From Planctomycetaceae bacterium (GTDB lineage Bacteria > Planctomycetota > Planctomycetia > Planctomycetales > Planctomycetaceae), in the NCBI GenBank assembly GCA_020426125.1, contig JAGQQQ010000369.1, forward strand, positions 1 to 11,088: a stretch of 11,088 nt of DNA, written 5' to 3'. The notes under the pieces are model-generated. The model saw only the letters and a list, made by a program, of their open reading frames with translations. It did not search any database and was not told the DNA's origin. The position numbers and the translations under genes were made by a program. Shown piece by piece: positions 1-6,795 of this stretch (the stretch's first letter is position 1; every line of letters begins with the position of its first letter).

Positions 1-12
1 ATCGCCAGCTTT

Positions 13-1095
13 TCACGGGGCGGACATTTCCAGATCGTTACGAGCGTAGACCAACGATTCTTGGACATTTTGACGCTCCAATTCCACCTGCTTTTCTTTC
101 GAAATCCCCGAGACACGGGGACCCGAATCCGTCGGTCCCAAATGGGCGAGCCGCAAAATTCTCGCGAGATCGATCGCTGGAACGTCTGGCAATGTGGTCC
201 AGTACCCCTCCTGCAAACAGGGGACGACGAGCGGATCCCGAGTGATCAGTTCGAGTGACAAATTCAGTTGGGGCTGGTGGTGTTTGAGAGTCTTCACCAT
301 CTCTCTCAAGTTGAGGCAACCTTTCCCCAACGGGATATCGGCAAGCAAAAAGCCGTCGGGAACTGCCAGCAGAGCCTGGTCCTTGAGGTGCGCTGATTTG
401 GCCCAAGGAGCAAACACCCGCACAGTTTCCAACGGATCTTCCAGCAGAGCGAGGCTGTTGCCGGTGTCCACACAAGCCCCGACAAACTCGCTGCTGATCG
501 TCTCGAAGAGACGGAGACGTTCCTCGTTTCGCTGGTCCTTGTGATTCTCCACGGCGAGCGGCAACCGCAGTCGCTCCGCGATCGGCGCTGCTCGTTCCAA
601 CATCCCGCGCGCCCGTTTCTCGGCCTCCCGAAAGTCCTCCAGCGACTGAAACCGCTCATAACGGCGTCCCGGGATGACGACCGTCCGAACGGCCATCGCC
701 CCTACATCCTTTGCCGACTGCATTTCCCGATCGAATCGATTCAAATCCTCGAAATCCCGAGGAGGGCTGACAATTCCTTCGAGAAACAGCCCAAATTCCT
801 GACAGAACTCCTGAATCGTACGAATTTCTTCCCGACTGAGAATCCCGAGCGAGATTTGAGCGCCGCCGGCTCCGACCTCAACGCAATGCTGCAAAAAACG
901 CATGGGGGCAAACAATCCGGCTCCGCCTGTTTGCCTCAACTGAGCCTCGTGTTGGAATCGACAACTGTAGGCCACCAGACCTAAGCTGGTCTTAGCGGCT
1001 AGGGTTGGTACTACTGTCGCCTGAGCCCACGTGATGGCGCCCATTCCCAGAGTCGCCACCCCGCAACTCTTCACAAAGTCTCGTCGAGAGACCAT
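13..1095 (-). CDS. Tat-exported sugar phosphate isomerase/epimerase-like TIM-barrel protein
   Basis: The 360-residue product opens with a twin-arginine signal: SRRDFVK at residues 3-9, then a hydrophobic stretch to about residue 25, so export by the Tat pathway is predicted. The body fits the xylose-isomerase-like TIM barrel family (AP endonuclease 2 fold). Candidate metal or acid/base residues are Glu183 in AVENHKD, Asp210 in VDTGN, His236 in AHLKD and Glu282 in LSLELI, the usual spacing for the family's divalent-metal site. The last 70 or so residues, including the NVQESLVYAR segment, form the C-terminal extension I associate with planctomycete members. Substrate is unknown; sugar or inositol isomerisation or epimerisation outside the cytoplasm is inference. 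The ATG at 1095 is preferred over an in-frame TTG at 1128 because it places the RR motif at the very N-terminus and has an AGAGGCGAGG stretch upstream. The stop codon is at 13-15, so the gene is complete. Confidence 0.88.
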   Translation of the reverse strand: MVSRRDFVKSCGVATLGMGAITWAQATVVPTLAAKTSLGLVAYSCRFQHEAQLRQTGGAGLFAPMRFLQHCVEVGAGGAQISLGILSREEIRTIQEFCQEFGLFLEGIVSPPRDFEDLNRFDREMQSAKDVGAMAVRTVVIPGRRYERFQSLEDFREAEKRARGMLERAAPIAERLRLPLAVENHKDQRNEERLRLFETISSEFVGACVDTGNSLALLEDPLETVRVFAPWAKSAHLKDQALLAVPDGFLLADIPLGKGCLNLREMVKTLKHHQPQLNLSLELITRDPLVVPCLQEGYWTTLPDVPAIDLARILRLAHLGPTDSGPRVSGISKEKQVELERQNVQESLVYARNDLEMSAP

Positions 1096-1520
1096 CAGGA
1101 AAACCTCGCCTCTGAAAATAAGGAACAAGGAAGGGACGTTTGTCGTGGAATTGAGTCTAATGTTGCATCACCTCGACGAACAGGGGTTGATCAAGTCGCA
1201 AGGAGCAACAGCGGTGTGGGTTAGAGAAATGGCCCCCCCGGCTCGATCCCGGACAGGGGAAGACGGGTTCCGTCTCTCGGAAGCATTCCATCGAAATCGT
1301 TTGTCTTGCCAGAGCCTCCTCATTTGATTTTCTCTCGATAGCCTCGATTCCGCACCAACTTGCCTAACCAATTCGTCGGCTACGACAGACAGGAAGACTA
1401 GAACTGGCGGACTGGCGACCGTTCCAGAGAATGGCCCCAAAACCTGGCGGGTTCCATTGACTCGCGAACTTCTCTCATGTCGAGTATAGGATGTGCGGTC
1501 GTCTCCTATTCCTTGAATAA

Positions 1521-1549
1521 TTGTTTCTGGAAATGGGAGCCGGTACAAT
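1521..1549 (+). promoter_or_regulatory. candidate sigma70-like promoter for the dehydrogenase gene
   Basis: TTGTTT at 1521-1526 and TACAAT at 1544-1549 are separated by exactly 17 bases. The -10 matches the consensus at five of six positions, the -35 at only three. Transcription from here would give a 5' untranslated leader of roughly 220 bases. Sigma70 consensus is an imperfect guide in planctomycetes, so this is tentative. Confidence 0.3.
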
Positions 1550-1600
1550 GAACCGTTTTGTTCAAAATCATCACAGGGCCAATTGTCTTGTCTGACGGAG

Positions 1601-1683
1601 GGAGTTGGGTTCCTGTTTTCCCATCCTCACGACAAGGCATTCGAATTGAAGATGATGAACGAACCAACTCCACAGGGATGGGA
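1601..1683 (+). promoter_or_regulatory. interleaved inverted repeats, possible pseudoknot in the leader
   Basis: GGAGTTGGGTTC (1601-1612) can pair with GAACCAACTCC (1661-1671), giving 11 pairs with a single bulged G. Within its loop, TCCCATCC (1619-1626) can pair perfectly over 8 bases with GGATGGGA (1676-1683), just beyond the first stem. The order left1-left2-right1-right2 is that of an H-type pseudoknot. It ends 94 bases before the dehydrogenase ATG. The second stem alone is short enough to arise by chance. Confidence 0.3.
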
Positions 1684-1777
1684 TCGGTCGTTTTGTTGAG
1701 TCGCACCGGATGGAGATGGCACCGCTGATCGTGGCGGGGCCAGGACTCGGCAAAATCTACTTGAGGAATGAGCCAAT

Positions 1778-2932
1778 ATGGCGAACATTTTGTTGACCGG
1801 AGCAACCGGACTGTTGGGACGTTACCTGCTGAAGGACCTGTTGCAGGCGGGGCATCAGGTTGCTGCCGTGGTTCGACCAAGTCGGCGAAGCGACCCTGAA
1901 GTTCGCGTGGAAGCGGCGATGCGCGTTTGGGAGTCTCAACTGGGAAAGTCCCTTCCGCGTCCCATGGTGTTGGGCGGAGATATCAACAGCCCCGACTTGG
2001 GGCTCGATGGTCGCCAAATTCGCTGGGCGGCGGAGAATTGCGACACCATCATTCACAACGCCGCAAGCCTGTCCTTTGTGAGCACCGGCCGTGAGAGTGA
2101 GCCTTGGGTCTCCAATGTCGACGGCACCCGGAACGTGCTGGAGTTTTGCGAACAGGCCAGTATCCGCAACTTCTTTCATGTTTCCACGGCCTATGTCGCT
2201 GGAAAGCGGACCGGCATCGTACGCGAATCCGAACTGGACGAAGGCCAGGAATTCGCGAACCCCTATGAAGAAAGCAAGGTCGAAGCGGAAAAAATGGTCC
2301 GCGATGCGAAGTTCCTCGATTCCCTCACCGTTTTCCGGCCGGCGATTATCGTGGGGGACAGCCAGACCGGCATGACGTTTACCTATCACAACTTCTACGT
2401 GGTTTTGCAGCTTTGCTATACCCTCGCCCGGAGCATGGGGAAAGTCGACCTGACCGGCAAAGTCAGTTCGCCGGGGGTTCAGGTCAATGTCGATGGCCAC
2501 GAGTGCAAAAACCTAGTCCCCGTCGACTGGGTTTCCCAAGTGATGTCCCAAATTGTCTCCGACCCGGCTTTGCACGGCGAAACCTATCATCTCGCCCCGC
2601 GAGTTCCGGTTTCCAGCCGACTCATTCGCGATGTGATTGAGGAAGTGGTCGGCGTCTATGGCCTCGGGTTTTCCGGAGCGGACAGCACGATGGGAACCGA
2701 CAATGAGATCGAAGAAGTCTTCTTCAAACACATGGAAGTCTACCATTCCTACTGGAAAGACGATCCCATCTTCGATGCGAGCAATACCCGGGCAGCTTGT
2801 CCCGATCTGCCTTGTCCCCATGTCGATCGCGAAATGCTGTTGCGTCTGGCTCGCGTCGCAATCGAACGAAGCTTTAACTGGAGAGATCCCAAAGTCGAGG
2901 CTCGTCCGGAGTTGGTCCCTTCGCTCAACTGA
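1778..2932 (+). CDS. extended SDR, thioester-reductase/fatty acyl reductase-like NAD(P)-dependent oxidoreductase
   Basis: The 384-residue protein begins with a Rossmann beta-strand and the nucleotide-binding motif TGATGLLG (residues 7-14). It continues with HNAA (93-96), the catalytic Ser136 in HVSTAYVAG, and the Tyr163/Lys167 pair in NPYEESK, followed by the substrate-side segment FRPAIIVGDSQTG (187-199). VPVDWV (247-252) and the overall order match the male-sterility/thioester-reductase branch of extended short-chain dehydrogenases (Pfam NAD_binding_4), which reduce acyl thioesters or modify related lipids and sugars; the true substrate is not evident. There is no signal peptide, so it is cytoplasmic. 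GAGG at 1763-1766 lies 11 bases before the ATG. The HEAT-repeat gene follows 44 bases after the stop, suggesting co-transcription. A sugar epimerase role is an alternative. Confidence 0.88.
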   Translation: MANILLTGATGLLGRYLLKDLLQAGHQVAAVVRPSRRSDPEVRVEAAMRVWESQLGKSLPRPMVLGGDINSPDLGLDGRQIRWAAENCDTIIHNAASLSFVSTGRESEPWVSNVDGTRNVLEFCEQASIRNFFHVSTAYVAGKRTGIVRESELDEGQEFANPYEESKVEAEKMVRDAKFLDSLTVFRPAIIVGDSQTGMTFTYHNFYVVLQLCYTLARSMGKVDLTGKVSSPGVQVNVDGHECKNLVPVDWVSQVMSQIVSDPALHGETYHLAPRVPVSSRLIRDVIEEVVGVYGLGFSGADSTMGTDNEIEEVFFKHMEVYHSYWKDDPIFDASNTRAACPDLPCPHVDREMLLRLARVAIERSFNWRDPKVEARPELVPSLN

Positions 2933-2976
2933 CTCTCTGGGTCGAAATCCCGACGACTCTCGGATTGGGTTCGGCT

Positions 2977-4155
2977 ATGCGTATCCTGGCGACCATCCTG
3001 TTTCTTGCGGTCATGGCAACTCCCGCTTTCGGGATCCAAAGTCCGGATCCCCCCAAAACCTACGGAGATTTCACGCTGGCCGAGTGGCGGGAACGGATCA
3101 AATCGATTCCACTCCCCGTGCTCGGTAATCCCCAGGACGTTCATGCTCTGCTGGAAATCGTCTCGGACCAGGATGCTCCCTGGCCCGATCGACGGCAAGC
3201 CGCACTGACGCTCGGGAGAATTGGGGAACCAGCCAGACAGGCCATTCCCGTTCTGGTCGATCTGCTTCGCAGTGAGCGTTCCCAGGACGAGACCACACTG
3301 CTCTGGATTCTGAAGTCACTCACCTACTTTCAGACGCTCGCCGAACCAGCCTTCCCGGATGTTGCGAAGATCGTGAGCGACGCGGACCGGCCTCATCTGA
3401 TTCGCGTCGCGGCGATGGAAACACTCGCGGAAATTGGAGCGAACCACTCAGAAACACTTCCCACCTTGATCGGCGTGATTCAATCCGCATCGGAAGAAAC
3501 ATCGGCTGACTGGGAACTCCAACTCGCCGCGTGCGATGCGTTGTGGATTCTGGGACCGAATGCTTCGGGAGCAATTCCGGATCTCCTCCAACTGGCGCGC
3601 AGCCGCTGGTCGCCGCTGAGATTGAGCGCGATGCAGACTATCGGAAAGGTGGGACCAGCGGCGGATATTGCCGTGGCTCCGGTGGTCGATGTGGTGTTAT
3701 TTGATGACGTCGGCGAGGTGAGGGAAGCGGCAGCGGATGCTCTGGCAACGATGGGGCCCCAAGGGATTTCGTCGCTGGCCCAATTATGCCAGGACCGGGA
3801 ACCCGAGGTAAGGTTGCTGGCCATCCGGGGGCTCAAGCTCAGCGGTTCCCCATCAGCCAGACTCGCCCTGGAATCGGCACTCTCCGATCCGGATCCGCTC
3901 GTCAGCGTTCAAGCAGCCGCTGCTCTGGCGACGCTCGATCCGTCATCATCCCCGGCTTGGGAAGCGCTGATTCGACATCTTCCGAGCGAAATCCGGCGGG
4001 TACGATTGATTGCGTACCAGACGTTGCTCCGAAACGTGGACCGACTCGAGCCCTACGCCGAACGTCTTCGCGAGATCGCGGAGTCGGATTCGGCTCCGGA
4101 GCAATCCCGATCAGGGGCTCGTCGGCTGTACACGACCCATTCGACAGAACGATAA
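2977..4155 (+). CDS. secreted HEAT-repeat protein
   Basis: The product is 392 residues from the ATG at 2977. It starts with a Sec-type signal peptide (MRILATILFLAVMATPAFG) and a likely cleavage site near residue 19-20. From about residue 50 to the end it is a chain of helical HEAT/PBS-lyase-like repeats, recognisable by recurring units such as RRQAALTLGRIG, IRVAAMETLAEIG, LQLAACDALWILG, LRLSAMQTIGKVG, VREAAADALATMG and VSVQAAAALATLD, at roughly 35-50 residue spacing. Such solenoids act as protein-binding scaffolds; no catalytic motif is visible. An in-frame TTG at 2965 adds only four residues before the signal peptide and was not chosen. Neither start has a convincing Shine-Dalgarno sequence, so translation may depend on the upstream dehydrogenase gene. 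The partner is unknown. Confidence 0.85.
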   Translation: MRILATILFLAVMATPAFGIQSPDPPKTYGDFTLAEWRERIKSIPLPVLGNPQDVHALLEIVSDQDAPWPDRRQAALTLGRIGEPARQAIPVLVDLLRSERSQDETTLLWILKSLTYFQTLAEPAFPDVAKIVSDADRPHLIRVAAMETLAEIGANHSETLPTLIGVIQSASEETSADWELQLAACDALWILGPNASGAIPDLLQLARSRWSPLRLSAMQTIGKVGPAADIAVAPVVDVVLFDDVGEVREAAADALATMGPQGISSLAQLCQDREPEVRLLAIRGLKLSGSPSARLALESALSDPDPLVSVQAAAALATLDPSSSPAWEALIRHLPSEIRRVRLIAYQTLLRNVDRLEPYAERLREIAESDSAPEQSRSGARRLYTTHSTER

Positions 4156-4509
4156 GCTTCGAGGGATTCGGCGCCATCGCGACAGCCCGCGTCTTTCGGC
4201 AATTTCCGCCGAAGCATTCAGGGATTTAGTCATCGAGCTCTTTCGGCACTCTTGAATCGAAATCTCCGTCCCAGTGCTTCGACTCGAAAGTACGGAATTC
4301 GACAGGGGATCACCCCACCCAACCAGAAAAGTTCGTCTATTTTTTCTAGTCGCGTTAATCCGCAACTCTGGACGTTTACGGCACAATCCGCCTGCGCCGC
4401 ATCATAGTGACATCATGTTTTCGCCTTCCTTGAGTCGAAACGAGACAAAAGGAGTCCCCGCTCTCGGCACGCAGGGACGGAACGTCACCATTTTGTTTAG
4501 GACGAAGAC
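4156..4509. other. 354-base intergenic region before the first paralog
   Basis: No gene was found. TTCGGC (4195-4200) and GCCGAA (4208-4213) form a 6-bp hairpin with a 7-base loop after the HEAT gene but without a T-tract, so it is not a convincing terminator. CTTGAATCGAAA (4251-4262) and CTTGAGTCGAAA (4429-4440) match at 11 of 12 positions, with a looser copy at 4277-4289. An AT-rich patch near 4331-4355 could hold a promoter, but no -35/-10 pair with acceptable spacing was identified. The last 56 bases form a leader shared with the second paralog. Confidence 0.5.
4454..4509 (+). promoter_or_regulatory. conserved 5' leader with hairpin and Shine-Dalgarno, copy 1
   Basis: GTCCC (4454-4458) and GGGAC (4474-4478) can form a 5-bp stem with a 15-base loop. 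The block continues through GAACGTCAC and an ATTTT run to AGGACGAAGAC immediately before the ATG, where AGGA is the ribosome-binding core. The second paralog has the same stem, the same loop length with a different loop sequence, the same GAACGTCAC and the same GGACGAAGAC, with one single-base gap between the copies. Common ancestry is clear; a regulatory role is inference. Confidence 0.5.
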
Positions 4510-6492
4510 ATGAAACGCGTTGTTTTGAGCTGGTGTGCTCTCGCGCTCTTGTCAGTCGGGTCGACTGCCCAGGCCCAACTGTTCAAGCGTGCCAAGAAGC
4601 CCGCCTACTGCCCCCCTCCGGTCTGCAAGCCGGCTGCTCCGAACTATTGTCCCCCATCGGAACCGGATCAGGTCCACCCTTCCAGTGCGAAACCGGTCGA
4701 CCCAAATTCTCCCGTCCCTCCGCCTCCGAAGGATCTTCCGAAATCGGATGCCCCGATGAGCGACACCGCTCCGGTCGCTCCGATGGACCAGACTCAGGAC
4801 AACACCCAGCAGAACAACACCCAGCAGCAAAACAACAATCTGCCGGACGTGCCGGATCAACCCGTGCAGCCGCAGGTGAATAACAACCAGAATTTGAACG
4901 TCCCGCAGTCGAGCCAAAACCTGTCAGCGGCGACCTCATCCGGTGCCCAGAATGTCGCTCCAAACTTCATCGGTGACTTCTTTGGTGGGACGGCGGTTTA
5001 CACCGTCCAACTTCCCGGGATTGGAACTACGCGCCCCAATGCAATCGCGGTGCGTTTCCAGCCGAGTGATACGACCCAAGATATCAACCGCCGTCTGTTC
5101 ATCGCAGATCTCGCTGGAGACGGAAAACTTGAGTTTTCTCCGACAGCGACTGTTGCTGGCGTGACTCGTCCAGTCATTCTCCGAAGCCAAGACACAAAAG
5201 CGATGTTGGACGGAAACTGGCGAGACTTGCCCGGGGTCGACACGTTCCTCCTGGAACCGTCACAAACAGTTTTCGCGAGTCGTCAGCCAGATGGAACAAC
5301 CCTTTACACGACGATCAGCGGAACACTGGCAGTTCTTGCGCAAGCCAATATCAACCCAAACACTGGGGCAGACCGCACTAACGACGGTGACGTTACTGCA
5401 GCGGGAGATCCACAAAACGTCGACCTTTTCAACCTGAATGGCGACCTGTTCGATCTCCCTGTGTATGAAGTCAAGCTTCCCGTTGGGGCATTGGCAGGGC
5501 AAATCAAGCTGACAGAAAACTCCTCACCACTTCCCCAAGATCGCATTATCTTTAACTACAGCTACTTCGACCAAGTTGCCATTCGCGACGGTGGAGTGGC
5601 TGTTAATAGATATGTCCCTGGTGTTGAAAAGACATTCTGGAATGGCGCCATGTCATTTGAGTTAAAGGCACCATTCGCGACGACAATGGATAGCGACATC
5701 CAGCTTGGCGCAGTGCCAGGGGGTGGTTTCGGCGCGCTGAATACTCAAGCTACTGAGTTTGGCAACGTGCAGACTACGCTAAAAGCACTTCTCTACCAGA
5801 ACTGCAATTTCTCGGTCGCGGCGGGCCTCGGAATTTCAATTCCAACAGCAGATGACACGACTGTCCGCCTGCCTGGAGGTGTCGATGCGTTGAAATTCGC
5901 AAACAATGCCACTCATTTCCTTCCGTACGTCGGGACCGTCTTTACTCCGACTCCCCGATTTTTCGCTCAGGCTGTGATGCAGCTTGACCTCGCTGGAGAT
6001 GACAATAACGTTTACGCAAATCTCAACCCGAATGATATCGACAATACTTTGGGGGCCGGAGCGACTCGGATTGATGCTGGGCTGCAGCGAGTAGGGACGC
6101 TCGATCCCCCTTCTTTCCTCTACACCGATTTGAACTTTGGTTACTGGGCCTATCGTAACAATTGCTGCAACGCTGCTCTGACGGGTGTCGCGGGAATCTT
6201 CGAAATCCACTACAACGCGCAACTCGAAGATTACGATTCGATCGATGCACCACTTCCAGGAACTGGGGGCCAACGCTTGGTGATTGCTGCTCCAACTCGT
6301 CAGCAGAATGTGAACCTCATTCTCGGTTCGGTGATCGAGTTGCGGAAAGACACCACGATCAGCATGGGTTACTCCCTACCGGTGGCGACGGATCAGCAGT
6401 TCGATGGCGAATTCCGCCTGAACTTCAATCACTACTTTGGTAAGAGCGCGACTCGCGGAACCTCTGGGGTCCGGACGCCGGGCTTCAACTAA
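4510..6492 (+). CDS. exported protein with Cys/Pro and Asn/Gln linker and predicted C-terminal beta-barrel (paralog 1)
   Basis: The 660-residue product has a Sec signal peptide with AQA cleavage near residue 22, then the basic LFKRAKK and a Cys/Pro motif with CPPPVC (34-39) and YCPP (46-49). A Pro-rich stretch (62-75) and an Asn/Gln-rich linker (about 95-145) follow, ending in VAPNFIGDFFG. Residues 161 to about 330 have no counterpart in the neighbouring paralog. From 332 (KLTENSSP.PQDR..FNYSYF) to 645 the two proteins align again. This last domain has alternating aromatic/polar strands, for example FLPYVGTVFTPTPRFFAQ and FDGEFRLNFNHYFG, as in outer-membrane beta-barrels; Cys432 and Cys552/553 lie in it. 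Outer-membrane location is predicted, and function and ligand are unknown. The middle and early barrel are poorer in GC (about 50% by hand count over 5461-5760) than the matching part of paralog 2 (about 57%). Confidence 0.85.
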   Translation: MKRVVLSWCALALLSVGSTAQAQLFKRAKKPAYCPPPVCKPAAPNYCPPSEPDQVHPSSAKPVDPNSPVPPPPKDLPKSDAPMSDTAPVAPMDQTQDNTQQNNTQQQNNNLPDVPDQPVQPQVNNNQNLNVPQSSQNLSAATSSGAQNVAPNFIGDFFGGTAVYTVQLPGIGTTRPNAIAVRFQPSDTTQDINRRLFIADLAGDGKLEFSPTATVAGVTRPVILRSQDTKAMLDGNWRDLPGVDTFLLEPSQTVFASRQPDGTTLYTTISGTLAVLAQANINPNTGADRTNDGDVTAAGDPQNVDLFNLNGDLFDLPVYEVKLPVGALAGQIKLTENSSPLPQDRIIFNYSYFDQVAIRDGGVAVNRYVPGVEKTFWNGAMSFELKAPFATTMDSDIQLGAVPGGGFGALNTQATEFGNVQTTLKALLYQNCNFSVAAGLGISIPTADDTTVRLPGGVDALKFANNATHFLPYVGTVFTPTPRFFAQAVMQLDLAGDDNNVYANLNPNDIDNTLGAGATRIDAGLQRVGTLDPPSFLYTDLNFGYWAYRNNCCNAALTGVAGIFEIHYNAQLEDYDSIDAPLPGTGGQRLVIAAPTRQQNVNLILGSVIELRKDTTISMGYSLPVATDQQFDGEFRLNFNHYFGKSATRGTSGVRTPGFN

Positions 6493-6542
6493 CAGCTCCA
6501 AAGTGACGCTCGGGCTTTGCGAGTCCGACGAATGACAATCTG

Positions 6543-6581
6543 AGCCGACGGCGGACTTTGTCCGCCGTCGGCTTCTTCTTT
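6543..6581 (+). terminator. strong intrinsic terminator after paralog 1
   Basis: AGCCGACGGCGGAC (6543-6556) pairs perfectly over 14 bases with GTCCGCCGTCGGCT (6560-6573) around a TTT loop, followed by a T-rich run (TCTTCTTT). It lies about 50 bases after the stop codon and should separate the two paralogs into different transcripts. Confidence 0.92.
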
Positions 6582-6651
6582 CGACGGCGCATAGGGACGC
6601 TGACCCCCTAACCGGAAACAATACCCTAGCCTACGGAAGTTGCGTGACCAT

Positions 6652-6710
6652 CGCGTCATGAAGTTGTCGGTACATTCCGACTATCCCGTCCCGAGTGGGA
6701 TCATGACGCG
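6652..6710. repeat. nested inverted repeat (cruciform or three-way-junction-like)
   Basis: CGCGTCATGA (6652-6661) and TCATGACGCG (6701-6710) are perfect 10-base inverted repeats. Inside them are two smaller hairpins: GTCGG/CCGAC (6666-6670 with 6677-6681, 6-base loop) and TCCC/GGGA (6684-6687 with 6697-6700). It sits 86 bases before the paralog 2 ATG. It could be an operator, a folded RNA leader, or a remnant of an inserted element. No equivalent was found upstream of paralog 1. Confidence 0.55.
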
Positions 6711-6740
6711 GATCGCCGCAGGTCGAATTGAGACAGAGAA

Positions 6741-6795
6741 GTCCCCACATTCGACAAGCTGGGACCGAACGTCACATTTTCCTGAGGACGAAGAC
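6741..6795 (+). promoter_or_regulatory. conserved 5' leader with hairpin and Shine-Dalgarno, copy 2
   Basis: GTCCC (6741-6745) and GGGAC (6761-6765) enclose a 15-base loop, exactly as in the leader of paralog 1. They are followed by GAACGTCAC, ATTTT and GAGGACGAAGAC before the ATG; GAGGA at 6784-6788 is a good ribosome-binding site, 7 bases from the start. The stem is unchanged while much of the loop differs, consistent with selection for structure, though two copies cannot establish this. Confidence 0.5.

Larger units (their letters stand above)
1096..1777. other. 682-base divergent intergenic region
   Basis: This gap separates two divergent genes and must carry both promoters. Minus-strand open frames of about 125 codons cross it (1168-1548 and 1506-1880), but their translations are rich in Arg, Ser and Pro, resemble no family I know, and one runs into the start of the dehydrogenase gene, so they are treated as noncoding. 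A perfect 6-bp hairpin, AGACGG/CCGTCT with a 3-base loop, sits at 1261-1275 without a T-tract. A promoter-like pair and interleaved inverted repeats are listed separately. No tRNA or transposon remnant was seen. Confidence 0.6.
6493..6795. other. 303-base intergenic region between the paralogs
   Basis: This region holds the terminator of paralog 1, a nested inverted repeat at 6652-6710 and the conserved leader of paralog 2, each listed separately. An in-frame upstream ATG at 6640 would add 52 residues to paralog 2, but the extension would bury the signal peptide and disagree with paralog 1, so this stretch is noncoding. A promoter for paralog 2 is expected between about 6590 and 6740, but no convincing -35/-10 pair was found. 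Confidence 0.6.

Noticed and set aside
1096..1128. Extension of the isomerase-like gene to an in-frame TTG at 1128
   Set aside because: It would put 11 residues before the twin-arginine motif and lacks a ribosome-binding site; the ATG at 1095 gives a standard Tat signal.
1457..1490. TTGACT...TATAGG as a promoter
   Set aside because: The spacer is 22 bases, too long for a sigma70-type promoter.
1168..1880. Two minus-strand open frames (1168-1548 and 1506-1880) in the divergent gap
   Set aside because: Composition is not protein-like, no family is recognised, and one overlaps the dehydrogenase start.
1757..2500. Minus-strand 247-codon open frame
   Set aside because: It is antisense to the dehydrogenase gene, whose frame carries clear SDR motifs.
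6640..6795. Upstream ATG at 6640 as the start of paralog 2
   Set aside because: It would bury the signal peptide behind 52 residues, overlap the inverted repeat and the conserved leader, and disagree with paralog 1.
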